This document shows positions 33,454-44,870 of a DNA stretch of 64,000 bases, in pieces. Below the pieces are notes generated by a model that was given only the letters and a program-made list of their open reading frames with translations, was not told the DNA's origin and ran no database searches. Each line of letters begins with the position of its first letter. Position 1 is the stretch's first letter. This DNA comes from Flavobacteriales bacterium (GTDB lineage: Bacteria > Bacteroidota > Bacteroidia > Flavobacteriales > Flavobacteriaceae). The DNA lies in assembly GCA_004321735.1 (NCBI GenBank), contig SGZB01000001.1:1-64000 (forward strand). Reading direction: 5' to 3'. Made by a program: the position numbers and the translations under genes.

Positions 33454-35284
33454 TCATTTTGCTATAAAACTTATTTTAATTGCATTTGCATTTTTACTTG
33501 TTGGAGGATTAGTTGGATACAAACTAGTTGAAATTCAATTCATTGAAGGAGATAAATACAGAAAAATAGCAAGTGATAAAACTATTAGAAATTATAAAAT
33601 TAAGCCTATTCGAGGTAATATTTATTCCACTGATGGAAGTTTGTTAGCAACCTCAGTAACTAAGTATGATATTTATTTTGACACAAAAGTAGTTGATGAT
33701 AAAATATTTAATAATGGACTTGAAAAGTTATCTCATCAGCTTACTCTAATTTCAAAAAAGAGTCAAGATGAGCTTTATAATTATATTCTAAATGCTAGGA
33801 AAAATGGCAATAGATATCTGTCTATTTTCAAAGGTATATCTAGAAATGAAGTAGAAAAAATAAAAAAATTCTCAATTTTTAAAAATGGACTGATAAAAGG
33901 GGGGTTGATTGTAAATAAAAGAGTTTCTAGAGAATATCCTTTAGGGAAAATTGCGGAAAGAACAATTGGTTATGAAAGATTAAATAGTCAAGGTTTTTTT
34001 AGTGGTGTTGGTCTCGAACATGGTTTTGGTACTTTGCTTAGAGGAAAAGATGGTTTTGAGATTCAAAGAAAAATCTATAACGGTCAGTGGAAAGCACTTG
34101 ACAATGAAAACAAAAAGGAACCTATCAATGGATATGATATTGTTACAACAATAGATTCTGAAATTCAAGACATAGTACATGATTATTTGTTAGAACAAAC
34201 TGAAAAGTTTCAAGCAGATCATTCATCAGCTATTGTTATGGAAGTTGAAACTGGAAATATAAAAGCAATCTCAAATTTTGGAATTACAGATGATGGTAAA
34301 TATTATGAAAAATTAAACTATGCTGTTGGAGAATCTATTGAGCCAGGATCTACTTTTAAACTTGCAGCAATAGCAGCTGCATTAGAAGATCAGGTAATTG
34401 ATACTACAACCTTAGTTGATACTGAAAAAGGAGAGCTTAATTACTATGGATATAAGGTTAGAGATTCAAGAAAAGGAGGATATGGAAAAATAGATGTGAT
34501 GGATGTGATTAGATTGTCCTCAAACACTGGTATAGTCAAAATCATAGATTCAGTTTATAAAAATGATTCAAAGAGTTTTTCTGACAGACTCTACAATTTT
34601 GGAATTTATGAAAAAGTTCAAGAATCAATTAAAGGAGAACCTAACCCAAAAATTCCACATCCTAGTGATAAAAATTGGAATGGATTATCTCTTCCCTGGA
34701 TGTCATATGGATACGGTTTGAGTATGACTCCATTACAAATATTAACATTTTATAATTCTATAGCTAATGATGGAGAAATGGTTGGACCAAAATTTATATA
34801 CAGTTTTAAAAAGCCAGGTTCTACAAATGAAGTTGTTTATGAAAAGAGAATTTTGAAAAAATCTATTTTTTCAAAAAAAACTAATAATATTTTAAAACAA
34901 ATGTTATATGATGTTGTAAATCATGAAAATGGAACTGCAAAAAATATAAAATCTGATTACTTGAAACTTTCTGGAAAAACAGGGACTACTCAAGTAGATT
35001 ATGCATCTGATGATATAAATTATATTTCAAGTTTTGTTGGTTATTTTCCAGCTAACAATCCCAAGTATTCATGTATTGTTGTTATAAATAAACCGAATAA
35101 AACATTGGGATATTATGGATCTTCTGTGGCAGCTCCAGTTTTTAAAAAAATTGCAGAAAAGATTCAATCAAAATCACCTCTAATTAAATTACATTCAAAA
35201 AATGAACTTTTTGATAAGCTAAAGCTTACTTCAAATTCAGATGATAAAAAAATAAAAATTGATAATAATAAAATTGATTCATGA
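33443..35284 (+). CDS. ftsI: Septal penicillin-binding protein, class B (FtsI/PBP3-like transpeptidase)
   Basis: This enzyme crosslinks septal peptidoglycan in the periplasm, anchored by one N-terminal membrane helix. Of its 613 residues, catalytic Ser303 lies in EPGSTFK (SxxK), the SxN motif is Ser359-Asn361, and KTG is 512-514. After the transpeptidase domain only a short Lys/Asp-rich tail remains; no PASTA domain is visible, although many flavobacterial homologues carry one. It overlaps ftsL by 11 bp and murE by 4 bp. Confidence 0.95.
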   Translation: MKSNHFAIKLILIAFAFLLVGGLVGYKLVEIQFIEGDKYRKIASDKTIRNYKIKPIRGNIYSTDGSLLATSVTKYDIYFDTKVVDDKIFNNGLEKLSHQLTLISKKSQDELYNYILNARKNGNRYLSIFKGISRNEVEKIKKFSIFKNGLIKGGLIVNKRVSREYPLGKIAERTIGYERLNSQGFFSGVGLEHGFGTLLRGKDGFEIQRKIYNGQWKALDNENKKEPINGYDIVTTIDSEIQDIVHDYLLEQTEKFQADHSSAIVMEVETGNIKAISNFGITDDGKYYEKLNYAVGESIEPGSTFKLAAIAAALEDQVIDTTTLVDTEKGELNYYGYKVRDSRKGGYGKIDVMDVIRLSSNTGIVKIIDSVYKNDSKSFSDRLYNFGIYEKVQESIKGEPNPKIPHPSDKNWNGLSLPWMSYGYGLSMTPLQILTFYNSIANDGEMVGPKFIYSFKKPGSTNEVVYEKRILKKSIFSKKTNNILKQMLYDVVNHENGTAKNIKSDYLKLSGKTGTTQVDYASDDINYISSFVGYFPANNPKYSCIVVINKPNKTLGYYGSSVAAPVFKKIAEKIQSKSPLIKLHSKNELFDKLKLTSNSDDKKIKIDNNKIDS

Positions 35285-36738
35285 AGAAGTTAGATTATTT
35301 ATTATTAAATATTAATACAATAAAAATTTTAGGTGATAAAATCATAGATATAGAATCAATAACAAATAATTCTGAAAAAGTATCAGAAAAATCGATGTTT
35401 ATTGCTATTAAAGGTAATAATTCAGATGGTCATAATTATATAGATCAAGCAATTTTAAATGGCGCTAAATGTATTGTGTGTCAAATTCTTCCAGAAAAAA
35501 TAGTCAATAGCATAACTTACATAATTGTAAAGAATGTAAGAAGTGAGTATTCAAAAATATGTTCAAATTTTTTTGACAATCCTAGTGAAAAATTAAATCT
35601 AATTGGAATTACAGGAACAAATGGAAAAACAACAACGGCAACATTCCTTTATGAAATTCTAAAACTTCAGAATATAAAATCAGGACTAATATCTACAAAT
35701 TGTATTAAGATTCAGGATAAAAAATTTGACACAAATTTGACAACACCAGATTCTTATGAAATCAATTTTTATTTAAATGAAATGGTTAGCCATGGAGTTG
35801 AATATTGTTTTATGGAAGTTTCCTCTCATTCGATCGTTCAAGATAGAATCAAGGGTCTAAATTTTAAAATAGGTGTTTTTACTAACATTTCTCATGATCA
35901 TCTTAATTATCATAAAACTTTTAAAAATTATATAGAGGCAAAAAAAATATTCTTTGATAACCTAAGTTCTAAATCTATTTCATTATACAACAGTGATGAT
36001 AAAAATGGTAGAATTATGATTCAAAATACATCTTCCAAAATAAAATCTTTTTCTATCCATAAAAATTCAGATTATAAAATAAAAATTGTAGAAAATAATC
36101 TTGAGGGATTAGTTGTTGAAATTCAAAAAAATGTAATTCATTCTCGGATTTCTGGAAATCACAATGCATATAATTTACTAGCTGCTTACGCTGTTTGTGA
36201 TTTGTTAGGATTAGAAAAACAAAAAATTACACAATCATTGAGTATTCTCAAATCAGTAGAAGGCAGATTTGAAGTTATTTCTGAAAATAATAAAATAGGA
36301 ATAGTTGATTTTGCACATACGCCTGATGCAATAAAAAAAGTACTACTGTCATTAAGAGAATATGTTTCTGAAAAAAATAAGCTTATAACTATAGTTGGGT
36401 GTGGTGGTGGTAGAGATAAATTAAAAAGATTTAAGATGGGTAGCATCTCATCATCATTAAGTGATATTTCAATTTACACATCGGATAATCCTAGAGATGA
36501 AGATCCTAATCAAATAATTAAAGATATGCTTGAAGGAGTAGAAATAGAAAATAGAGATAAAGTATTAGTAATTCAGAATAGAGAAAAGGCAATTGAAAAA
36601 GGCGTTAAGTTATCAAATGAAAAAGATGTAGTTGTTGTGTTAGGAAAAGGTCATGAAAAATATCAATTAATTGGAAATAAAAAAATTGAATTCAGTGACA
36701 AAGAAAAGCTGAGTTATTATTTAAAAAGAGCTGTTTAA
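35281..36738 (+). CDS. murE: UDP-MurNAc-L-Ala-D-Glu:meso-diaminopimelate ligase
   Basis: MurE adds the third amino acid of the peptidoglycan stem. The 485-residue protein has the ATP loop GTNGKTT (112-118), [16 protein letters not shown], and SGNHNAYN. The DNPRDEDP motif in the C-terminal domain is the version found in enzymes that add meso-diaminopimelate. It is linked to its neighbours by 4-bp and 1-bp overlaps. Confidence 0.97.
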   Translation: MKKLDYLLLNINTIKILGDKIIDIESITNNSEKVSEKSMFIAIKGNNSDGHNYIDQAILNGAKCIVCQILPEKIVNSITYIIVKNVRSEYSKICSNFFDNPSEKLNLIGITGTNGKTTTATFLYEILKLQNIKSGLISTNCIKIQDKKFDTNLTTPDSYEINFYLNEMVSHGVEYCFMEVSSHSIVQDRIKGLNFKIGVFTNISHDHLNYHKTFKNYIEAKKIFFDNLSSKSISLYNSDDKNGRIMIQNTSSKIKSFSIHKNSDYKIKIVENNLEGLVVEIQKNVIHSRISGNHNAYNLLAAYAVCDLLGLEKQKITQSLSILKSVEGRFEVISENNKIGIVDFAHTPDAIKKVLLSLREYVSEKNKLITIVGCGGGRDKLKRFKMGSISSSLSDISIYTSDNPRDEDPNQIIKDMLEGVEIENRDKVLVIQNREKAIEKGVKLSNEKDVVVVLGKGHEKYQLIGNKKIEFSDKEKLSYYLKRAV

Positions 36739-37940
36739 TGTTATATTATTTATTCGAATATATTGAATCAAATTTTCAAATTGCGGGAGCTAGTTTGTTC
36801 CAGTATTTATCTTTTAGATCTGCAATTACTTTTATCACTGCGCTTTTAATTTCAACAATTTTTGGAAAAAAAATAATCAATTTTCTAGCAAAGAAACAAA
36901 TTGGTGAAAATATCAGAAAATTAGATTTACCTGATGAAGAATTAAAGAAAGGTACACCTACGATGGGAGGTCTTATTATCATTATTTCAACTATAATTCC
37001 GATTTTACTTTTTTCAGATTTTAATAATTCATATGTTATAATTCTTTTAGTTTCTACATTTTGGCTAGGGCTAATTGGTTTTATTGATGATTATATTAAG
37101 GTTTTCAAAAAAAACAAAGCAGGTTTAAAAGGTGCATTTAAAATTGCAGGACAAGTAATATTAGGTTTATATATTGGATTTAATGTTTACTTTAATCCAG
37201 ACATAAAAATCAAACTTAGTTCTGACTCTTTAGTTCAATCAGAGCAAATTGATAATTTAAGAAGCTCAGGAAATCTAAAAACTACAATTCCATTTTTTAA
37301 GAATAACGAACTAGATTATGAGCAAATCTTTAATATCAAACCTGACAATTATAATTGGGTTTTTTATGTTCTTATAATAACATTTATTATTGTATCAGTA
37401 TCAAATGGAGCAAATTTGACTGACGGTCTTGACGGTCTAGCAGCAGGAAGTTCTGCAATAATCATTTTTACACTTGCAATTTTTTCATGGATCTCAGGAA
37501 ATATAATTTTTTCAGAATACCTCAATATACTGTATATACCTGGCATAGGTGAAATAGTTGTATTTATTGCGGCGCTTTTAGGTGGAATAATTGGGTTTCT
37601 GTGGTATAATACTTATCCAGCTCAAATATTTATGGGTGACACAGGTAGTTTAACACTGGGTGGAATTATAGCAGTTATCGCAATTTTAGTAAGAAAAGAA
37701 CTTCTCTTACCTATTCTTTGTGGGGTTTTTTTAGTAGAAAGCTTATCTGTAATCATACAAGTTACTTATTTCAAATACACAAAAAGAAAATTTGGAAATG
37801 GTGTTAGAGTTTTTTTAATGACACCAATTCATCATCATTTTCAAAAACTTGGATACAATGAAAGTAAAATCGTGTCCAGGTTTTGGATTATCTGTATTAT
37901 GCTGGCAATTATTTCATTAATAACCCTTAAAATAAGATGA
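36738..37940 (+). CDS. mraY: Phospho-MurNAc-pentapeptide translocase
   Basis: MraY makes lipid I at the inner membrane. The 400-residue polytopic protein has [10 protein letters not shown], the Asp-rich [18 protein letters not shown] and MTPIHHHF. An extra stretch around residues 150-205 (with [12 protein letters not shown] and [14 protein letters not shown]) makes it longer than the E. coli enzyme; such an insert is common in Bacteroidetes. Confidence 0.97.
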   Translation: MLYYLFEYIESNFQIAGASLFQYLSFRSAITFITALLISTIFGKKIINFLAKKQIGENIRKLDLPDEELKKGTPTMGGLIIIISTIIPILLFSDFNNSYVIILLVSTFWLGLIGFIDDYIKVFKKNKAGLKGAFKIAGQVILGLYIGFNVYFNPDIKIKLSSDSLVQSEQIDNLRSSGNLKTTIPFFKNNELDYEQIFNIKPDNYNWVFYVLIITFIIVSVSNGANLTDGLDGLAAGSSAIIIFTLAIFSWISGNIIFSEYLNILYIPGIGEIVVFIAALLGGIIGFLWYNTYPAQIFMGDTGSLTLGGIIAVIAILVRKELLLPILCGVFLVESLSVIIQVTYFKYTKRKFGNGVRVFLMTPIHHHFQKLGYNESKIVSRFWIICIMLAIISLITLKIR

Positions 37941-39283
37941 TTAATCAAAAAGAAATAGGAATTATAGGTTCTGGTATAAGTGGGTCGGGTGCTGCAAAAT
38001 TGGCTTTAAGAAATAAATTAAATTTTTTTATGTCAGATTATTCTGAAATAGGTAATGATATTAAAGAACTTTTAAATAAAAATAATATTGAGTTTGAAGA
38101 AAATGGTCATGATTGGGAAAGATTAAGTGGTTGTGATGAAATAATACTTAGTCCAGGAATTTCTTCAAAAAAAATATTGTTAAAAATCCCGAATTATGAT
38201 TCTAAAAATATTATATCTGAGATTGAATTTGCAAGCAGATATACTGATGCAAAAATAATTGCAATAACAGGCACAAATGGCAAAACTACCACCAGTTATT
38301 TAATATATCATATTTTAAAGTCTTCAGGTTTAAATGTAGGACTTGCAGGTAATTTAGGTATTAGTTTTTCTGAGACAATATGTCAAAGAAAATATGAGTA
38401 TTATGTTCTTGAAGTAAGTAGTTTTCAACTAGAAAATATCAAAAAATTTAAGCCATTTATTTCAATTATACTTAATGTCTCTAATGATCATTTAGATAGA
38501 TATAATTACTCAATCAAAGAGTATACTAGGGCTAAATTTAATATAAGTTCAAATCAGGACTCTAACGATTATTTAATAATTAATACTATGTGTAAACATT
38601 CGTCACAATTTCTTTCACAAAATAAAATTAGTTCACAATTAATTCATGTTGGATCAGAAAAAAATGATGGAAAAAATAAAATTTTTAAAGAAAAAAATAT
38701 AATCAAATCAACCATAAATAATAAAAATGTTATGTTTAATTTAAACGAATTCTCATTGCGTGGAGATCATAATGTTCAAAATTCAATGGCAGCAATATGT
38801 GTGTCACAAATTTTAAATATTTCAAATGACTCGATTAAAGAAAGTTTAAAAACTTTTCAAAATGTTCCTCATAGGTTAGAACATTTTTTAACGATTCAAA
38901 AAGTCAAATATGTAAATGATTCTAAAGGAACTAATGTCAATGCTGCCTATTATGCTTTAGAATCAATCAAGGGATCGGTTATATGGATAGCAGGAGGTGT
39001 AGACAAAGGAAATGACTATAAAGATTTGATTCCATTAGTAAATCAAAAAGTTAAAGCAATTATTTGTTTAGGTATTGACAATTCTAAATTAATTGAATTC
39101 TTTTCACCTTATTGTGAAACAATAATGAGCACTGATAATATAAAGGATGCTGTAAGAAATTCTTATAGGCTTTCAGAAAAAAATGATACAGTACTACTAT
39201 CACCTGCTTGTGCAAGTTTTGATTTATTTGAAAATTTTGAAGATAGAGGAAATAAATTTAAAGAAGAAGTAAGAAAATTATGA
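37937..39283 (+). CDS. murD: UDP-MurNAc-L-alanine:D-glutamate ligase
   Basis: MurD adds D-Glu to UDP-MurNAc-L-Ala. The 448-residue protein has an N-terminal nucleotide-binding fold ([15 protein letters not shown]), the ATP loop TGTNGKTTT near residue 114, [24 protein letters not shown] and NDSKGTN, ending with [25 protein letters not shown] overlaps on both sides indicate translational coupling in the cluster. Confidence 0.97.
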   Translation: MINQKEIGIIGSGISGSGAAKLALRNKLNFFMSDYSEIGNDIKELLNKNNIEFEENGHDWERLSGCDEIILSPGISSKKILLKIPNYDSKNIISEIEFASRYTDAKIIAITGTNGKTTTSYLIYHILKSSGLNVGLAGNLGISFSETICQRKYEYYVLEVSSFQLENIKKFKPFISIILNVSNDHLDRYNYSIKEYTRAKFNISSNQDSNDYLIINTMCKHSSQFLSQNKISSQLIHVGSEKNDGKNKIFKEKNIIKSTINNKNVMFNLNEFSLRGDHNVQNSMAAICVSQILNISNDSIKESLKTFQNVPHRLEHFLTIQKVKYVNDSKGTNVNAAYYALESIKGSVIWIAGGVDKGNDYKDLIPLVNQKVKAIICLGIDNSKLIEFFSPYCETIMSTDNIKDAVRNSYRLSEKNDTVLLSPACASFDLFENFEDRGNKFKEEVRKL

Positions 39284-40422
39284 ATATAATTTCAAATTTG
39301 AAAGGTGATAAAGTAGTATGGTATGTTGTATTGGCATTATCAATTTTTTCTTTTTTACCAGTATTTAGTGCTAGCTCAAATTTTGGATCTACTCTAATTT
39401 TTTCAAATTTGTTTAAACATGTAGCAATAATAATTATAGGGATATTAATTATGTATGCTACTCATCTTGTAGATTATAAATATTTTAAAGGTCTTTCTAA
39501 AATAATATTGCCATTTGTAATATTATTATTGGCTTTTACAGCATTTCAAGGAAATGAGATTGAAGGTGCTAATGCAAATAGATGGTTAAATATTCCTTTT
39601 GTAGGAGTTTCATTTCAACCATCATCTTTAGCATCAATTTTTCTTTTAATTTATGTATCAACTTACCTATCAAAAAATCTAGAAACTAAGATAGATTTTA
39701 AATCTTCTTTTATTCCTCTGTGGATTCCAATTGTTGTAGTTCTAATGTTGATTTTACCCTCAAACTTTTCAACTGCTTTCATGATATTTTTAATGGTTCT
39801 TACAATTATTTTTGTAGGACAGTATCCACTAAAATATATATTTTCAATTATATTTTTAATAATCACATGCGCATCAATATTTGTAACTCTTGCTCAAAAA
39901 TATCCAGATATTTTTCCTAATAGAGTTGATACTTGGGTAAATAGATTTGAGAATTATGGTAATCTTGACGATGATGCTTCAAATTATCAAATAAGTAGAG
40001 CAAAAGCAGCAATTGCGAATGGATCTTTATTTGGTGTTGGGGCAGGAAAAAGTTCAATGAAATATATACTTCCACAAAGTACCTCTGACTTCATTTTTTC
40101 CATAATTGCTGAGGAATATGGATTTATTGTTGCCGGTTTAATTTTGTTTTTGTACTTGATTTTACTATTCAGAATTATAATTATATCGTATAAATCTAAT
40201 TCAGGTTTTGGAAAATTAGTAGCACTTTCAGTTGGGTTGCCTATAATTTTACAAGCTTTAATTAACATGGGTGTCGCAGTTCAATTATTTCCAGTAACTG
40301 GACAACCTCTTCCGCTAATAAGTATGGGAGGAACCTCAATTTGGACAACTTTTTTAGCGTTGGGTATTTTATTAAGTGTAAGCAATAAAGACTTGAATAA
40401 TGAAACCAAAGCATATGAGTAG
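39280..40422 (+). CDS. ftsW: Peptidoglycan glycosyltransferase FtsW
   Basis: This SEDS-family membrane enzyme polymerises septal glycan with FtsI. The 380-residue protein has about ten membrane segments. It retains the NRWLNIPFVGVSFQPS segment, DDASNYQISRAKAAIANGSLFGVGAG, STSDFIFSIIAEEYGF, and the C-terminal PVTGQPLPLISMGGTS. It overlaps murD by 4 bp and murG by 23 bp. Confidence 0.96.
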   Translation: MNIISNLKGDKVVWYVVLALSIFSFLPVFSASSNFGSTLIFSNLFKHVAIIIIGILIMYATHLVDYKYFKGLSKIILPFVILLLAFTAFQGNEIEGANANRWLNIPFVGVSFQPSSLASIFLLIYVSTYLSKNLETKIDFKSSFIPLWIPIVVVLMLILPSNFSTAFMIFLMVLTIIFVGQYPLKYIFSIIFLIITCASIFVTLAQKYPDIFPNRVDTWVNRFENYGNLDDDASNYQISRAKAAIANGSLFGVGAGKSSMKYILPQSTSDFIFSIIAEEYGFIVAGLILFLYLILLFRIIIISYKSNSGFGKLVALSVGLPIILQALINMGVAVQLFPVTGQPLPLISMGGTSIWTTFLALGILLSVSNKDLNNETKAYE

Positions 40423-41500
40423 GAGAGTATTAATATCAGGAGGTGGTACTGGAGGTCATATTTATCCAGCAATAAGCATTGCTAATGAATTTAAAAAAAG
40501 AAATGAGGAATATGAAATTTTATTTGTTGGTGCAAAAGGAAGAATGGAGATGAAAAAAGTTCCGAAAAACGGATATAAAATAAAAGGTATTTGGATAACA
40601 GGAATTAACAGGAAAAATATTTTTTCAAATATTTTATTTCCATTAAAGTTAATTATTAGTTTAATACAATCATTTTTCATAGTAATTAAGTTTAATCCAG
40701 ACATTACAATTGGAACAGGTGGTTTTGCCAGTGGACCAGCTTTAATTATATCTCATTTTTTTAATAAACCAATTTTATTGCAAGAACAAAATTCTTTTCC
40801 AGGAATTACAAACAAAATATTAGCCAAATACGCAAAAAAAATTTTTGTTGCATATGAAAATATGGACAAGTTTTTTCCTGAGAATAAAATTTTAAATTTT
40901 GGTAATCCAATTAGAAATAGACTTTTTAATATTAAGCCAAAAGATATAGAGGTATTTAAAAAAAATAATGAAATCAAGAATAATAAAACCATATTATTTT
41001 TAGGAGGAAGTTTAGGTGCAAAAGTTATGAATGATTATGTTTTTAATAATGAGAATTATTTTAATGAGAATAATTATCAAGTTATTTTACAATGTGGGGA
41101 ACGATACCAAGAAAATTATCTTAACAAAAGCACAAGTTTAATAAAGGTTATTCCATTTATAGATGATATGCATTTAGCTTATTCTTGTTCAGATTTAATC
41201 GTTTCAAGATCTGGAGCTATTATTATTTCAGAACTTTCAAATTTAGGGAAGCCAGTAATTTTTATTCCATCGCCTAACGTAGCTGAAGATCACCAAACAA
41301 AAAATGCAAAGTACTTATATGAAATTGAAGCTGCAGAATTAGTACATGAGGACGAGATAGACTATAAGCTTAACAGTATCATAAAAAAAATATTTGCGGA
41401 TGAAAAACTCAAGGAAAAATTATCGAAAAATTTAAAAAAAATATCAAATAATAATTCAACTGAATTAATAGTTGATCAAATAGAAAATTATATAGTTTGA
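40400..41500 (+). CDS. murG: UDP-GlcNAc:lipid I N-acetylglucosaminyltransferase
   Basis: MurG forms lipid II at the inner membrane surface. The 366-residue protein has GGGTGGHIYPAISIA close to the N-terminus, GTGGFASGPALI, LQEQNSFPGITNKIL, FLGGSLGA, and the UDP-binding SRSGAIIISELSNLGKPVIFIP with HQTKNA. A second in-frame ATG at 40415 would remove five residues and reduce the overlap with ftsW; either start is possible. Confidence 0.96.
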   Translation: MKPKHMSRRVLISGGGTGGHIYPAISIANEFKKRNEEYEILFVGAKGRMEMKKVPKNGYKIKGIWITGINRKNIFSNILFPLKLIISLIQSFFIVIKFNPDITIGTGGFASGPALIISHFFNKPILLQEQNSFPGITNKILAKYAKKIFVAYENMDKFFPENKILNFGNPIRNRLFNIKPKDIEVFKKNNEIKNNKTILFLGGSLGAKVMNDYVFNNENYFNENNYQVILQCGERYQENYLNKSTSLIKVIPFIDDMHLAYSCSDLIVSRSGAIIISELSNLGKPVIFIPSPNVAEDHQTKNAKYLYEIEAAELVHEDEIDYKLNSIIKKIFADEKLKEKLSKNLKKISNNNSTELIVDQIENYIV

Positions 41501-42846
41501 AAAAATTAGGCTTTAAAAATTATTTTTTTATTGGAATTGGAGGAATTGGCATGTCTTCCCTTGCTAGGTATTTAAAATTTAAAGAAAAAAATGTTTCTGG
41601 ATATGACTTAAATCAATCAAAAATAACAAATCAATTAAAAGATTTAGAAATTGAAATAATATTTAAAGAACAAATTGATTTAATTGAAAAAATTTATTTG
41701 AATGTTGAGGATACTCTAATTATTTATACACCTGCTATCCAATCACACAATATTTTATATAAGTATTTTATTGAAAATAATTTTAAGATAATTAAGAGAT
41801 CAGATTTATTACAATTAATAACTTATGATAAGTTTACAATTGCAGTTTCCGGAACTCATGGAAAAACAACTGTTACTAGTCTTTTAACAAATATTTTTTC
41901 TCATTCTGATATTGAATTTACTTCTTTTTCAGGTGGCATAATGAAAAACTTTAATTCAAACTTATATGTCCAAGGTGATAAAATTTTTATTGTTGAAGCA
42001 GATGAATATGATAAATCATTTTTAAAACTCAATCCTGATATATTATGTATAAATAATATTGACGAGGATCATTTAGATGTTTATGATGATTATAATGATT
42101 TAAAATATTCTTTTGAAAAGTTTATAAAACAAATTAAGAGTGGTGGTAGTTTGATTTTTAATGAGAATTTAAACTTTATCGGTAAGAGCTTTGGTATTAA
42201 TAAAGAATCAAATTATAAACTTCACAATATTGTTTTTAAAAATTTACAGTCAATTTTCGATGTTGAATATAAAAATATATTTCTAAAAAATATTGAGCTT
42301 AATATGGTTGGATTTCATAATTGTTTAAATGCTCTAGCTGCTATAGCTATCTCATTAGAGTTTAATATTCCTAAAGAAATAATAAAAAAAGGATTAAAAG
42401 AGTTTAAGGGCATTGAAAGAAGATTTTCGGTAGAATTGATCGATCCAGTAATTTATATTGATGATTATGCTCACCATCCAAGTGAAATAATTAGTGTATA
42501 TAAAACACTTTCTGATTTATTTCCAAAAAAGAAAAAATTTGCAATTTTTCAACCTCATCTTTACTCGAGAACGAGAGATTTTATGGATGATTTTGCAAAT
42601 AGCCTAAGTAATTTCGACAAGGTTGCATTATTAGAGATATATCCAGCTAGAGAGAAATCTATACCTGGGATTAGTTCAGAAAAATTACTTGAAAAAATTA
42701 AAGTTTTTGATAAGTCATTAACTGATGAAAAAGGCATAATTAATATTATTAATCAAAATGATAATGAGGTTATTGTTACAATGGGTGCTGGAGATATAGG
42801 AAACCTAGTTAATAAGATAAAAAAGGAAATAGCAGTTGAAATTTAA
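41497..42846 (+). CDS. murC: UDP-N-acetylmuramate:L-alanine ligase
   Basis: MurC starts the stem peptide. The 449-residue protein begins at TTG, in a TTGA overlap with the murG stop codon. It has FIGIGGIGMSSLARYL, the ATP loop SGTHGKTTVTSLL, EADEYDKSFL, NIDEDHLDVYDDY, DDYAHHPSE and FQPHLYSRTRDF. Confidence 0.97.
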   Translation: MKKLGFKNYFFIGIGGIGMSSLARYLKFKEKNVSGYDLNQSKITNQLKDLEIEIIFKEQIDLIEKIYLNVEDTLIIYTPAIQSHNILYKYFIENNFKIIKRSDLLQLITYDKFTIAVSGTHGKTTVTSLLTNIFSHSDIEFTSFSGGIMKNFNSNLYVQGDKIFIVEADEYDKSFLKLNPDILCINNIDEDHLDVYDDYNDLKYSFEKFIKQIKSGGSLIFNENLNFIGKSFGINKESNYKLHNIVFKNLQSIFDVEYKNIFLKNIELNMVGFHNCLNALAAIAISLEFNIPKEIIKKGLKEFKGIERRFSVELIDPVIYIDDYAHHPSEIISVYKTLSDLFPKKKKFAIFQPHLYSRTRDFMDDFANSLSNFDKVALLEIYPAREKSIPGISSEKLLEKIKVFDKSLTDEKGIINIINQNDNEVIVTMGAGDIGNLVNKIKKEIAVEI

Positions 42847-43549
42847 AATATTAAATATTGTTTTTGTTTTAATAAACATCATAATTGTGGGTGGTATAAT
42901 ATTTTTTAATTTGAAAAATACTTCTGAAAAATTGATTTTTAATGAAAAAAATATTCAATTTTCATCAAATAACTTTATAAATAACGATTCTATTAAGATC
43001 AATTTATTGGATAATTATAAAAGCTTAGATTCACTTAATGCTGACATAGAAACAGTATATGAAATTGAACAAATAATAAGTCGAATCCCTTTTATTAAAA
43101 AGGCAAATGTTTACTTGACTGTTAATTCAGATCTAATTATTCAAGTTCAAGAAAAAAAACCAGTTTTGAATTTATATAATTCTGATTATTTATTGTCAGA
43201 AAATGGACAATTAATACCTAAAATTGATTCTTTAAATATTGACCTAATAAGTTTTTTTGGAGAAATAGATCCTACTATTTATATAAACCTCTCAAATCTT
43301 TCAAAAATGATCATAAAAGATGATTTTTTAAAAGATCATATAAAATATATATACTCTGATAGTTTAAGCTTTTATTTAAGCGTCAACAGGTTTAATTATA
43401 ATATTGAACTAGGAAGTTTAGAAAATATTTCTGAAAAATTAAATAATTATAAGGTTTTTATAGCATCGATAATGGATGATGAAATTCTTAATAAATATTC
43501 ACATCTGAACCTAAAATTTAACAAACAAGTAATTGCTCAAAAAAAATAA
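42836..43549 (+). CDS. ftsQ: FtsQ-like cell division protein
   Basis: The 237-residue protein starts at TTG and has one N-terminal membrane helix (about residues 4-23) and a periplasmic domain. The segment IEQIISRIPFIKKANVYLTVNSDLIIQVQEKKPVLNL matches the POTRA/FtsQ pattern, followed by LLSENGQLIPK. The homology is modest, but the place between murC and ftsA is the canonical one. It overlaps murC by 11 bp and ends one base before the ftsA ATG. Confidence 0.88.
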   Translation: MKFKILNIVFVLINIIIVGGIIFFNLKNTSEKLIFNEKNIQFSSNNFINNDSIKINLLDNYKSLDSLNADIETVYEIEQIISRIPFIKKANVYLTVNSDLIIQVQEKKPVLNLYNSDYLLSENGQLIPKIDSLNIDLISFFGEIDPTIYINLSNLSKMIIKDDFLKDHIKYIYSDSLSFYLSVNRFNYNIELGSLENISEKLNNYKVFIASIMDDEILNKYSHLNLKFNKQVIAQKK

Positions 43550-43550
43550 T

Positions 43551-44861
43551 ATGGAAAATAATCAATTGTTTATTGGATTAGATATCGGAACAACAAAAAT
43601 AGTTGCTATGATTGGAGAGTTAAATGAGTATGATAAATTAAAAATCATAGGTATTGGTAAATCAAAAAGTCTTGGTGTACATAGAGGAGTTGTAAATAAT
43701 ATAACACAAACAATTCAGTCTATACAATTAGCTATTGAAGAAGCTGAATTAAATTCAAAGCAAAAAATTGATAAAGTTGTTGTTGGAATTGCTGGTCAAC
43801 ATATTAGAAGCTTACAACATAGTGATTACATAACAAGAGAAAACTCAGATCAAGTAATAACTGAGGATGATGTAGAAAAATTAATATCTCATGTCTATAA
43901 ATTAGTAATGTTACCAGGTGAAGAAATAATTCATGTATTACCTCAAGATTATAAAGTTGATGGTCAAGGTGAAATAAAAGAACCAATTGGTATGTTTGGT
44001 TCTCGTGTTGAAGCAAGTTTTCATGTTGTTGTTGGTCAGGTTAGTTCAATAAAAAATATTGCTAGATGTGTGAAATCTGCAGGTATTGATTTTGATGGAA
44101 TTACTCTTGAACCTTTGGCTTCAGCAGATGCTGTTTTGAGTAGGGAAGAGAAAGAAGCTGGAGTTGCTTTGATAGATATTGGTGGAGGAACTACAGATCT
44201 AGCAATTTTTAAAGATGGAATAATTAGGCATACAGCTGTTATTCCATTCGGAGGAAATATAATTACAGAAGATATTAAGGAAGGATGTTCAATTATTGAA
44301 AAACAAGCCGAGCTATTGAAGGTTAAATTTGGTTCAGCATGGCCAGGAGAGAATAAGGAAAATGAAATAGTTTCTATACCTGGATTAAGAGGCAGAGATC
44401 CAAAAGAAATTACGCTAAAAAACCTATCAAAAATAATTAATGCACGAGTAATTGAAATTATAGAACAGGTATACATGGAAATTAAAAATTATGGTCATGA
44501 TCAGCAAAAAAAGAAATTGATAGCTGGAATTGTTCTTACAGGTGGTGGGAGCCAACTAAAACACTTGAAGCAATGCGTTGAGTTGGTTACAGGTATGGAT
44601 ACTAGATTGGGTCAGCCAAACGAACATTTGGCTGGAAATAATTCAATTGAGATTTCAAATCCAACATTTGCAACAGCTGTTGGATTAGTCATGAATTCAA
44701 TGAACAAAAGAAAAAATAAAAATTTAGAAAATAGAGAAGAGGAAGTTAAATCAGAATCTCAAGAAAATAAAGATATTAATCTTTCAGATTCAAATAATAA
44801 AAATTCAGTATTTGAGAAATTTACTGAGAAAATAAAAACATTTTTAGAAAACGCAGAATAA
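43551..44861 (+). CDS. ftsA: Cell division protein FtsA
   Basis: FtsA is the actin-like membrane tether of the Z-ring. The ATG at 43551 gives 436 residues (an in-frame TTG at 43533 inside ftsQ is less likely). Nucleotide-binding motifs GLDIGTTKIVAMIGE, DIGGGTTDLAIF and GIVLTGGGSQLKHL are present. A variable charged stretch is followed by a C-terminal amphipathic helix (FEKFTEKIKTFLENAE), the expected membrane-targeting sequence. ftsZ follows after 9 bp. Confidence 0.97.
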   Translation: MENNQLFIGLDIGTTKIVAMIGELNEYDKLKIIGIGKSKSLGVHRGVVNNITQTIQSIQLAIEEAELNSKQKIDKVVVGIAGQHIRSLQHSDYITRENSDQVITEDDVEKLISHVYKLVMLPGEEIIHVLPQDYKVDGQGEIKEPIGMFGSRVEASFHVVVGQVSSIKNIARCVKSAGIDFDGITLEPLASADAVLSREEKEAGVALIDIGGGTTDLAIFKDGIIRHTAVIPFGGNIITEDIKEGCSIIEKQAELLKVKFGSAWPGENKENEIVSIPGLRGRDPKEITLKNLSKIINARVIEIIEQVYMEIKNYGHDQQKKKLIAGIVLTGGGSQLKHLKQCVELVTGMDTRLGQPNEHLAGNNSIEISNPTFATAVGLVMNSMNKRKNKNLENREEEVKSESQENKDINLSDSNNKNSVFEKFTEKIKTFLENAE

Positions 44862-44870
44862 CATACAACT

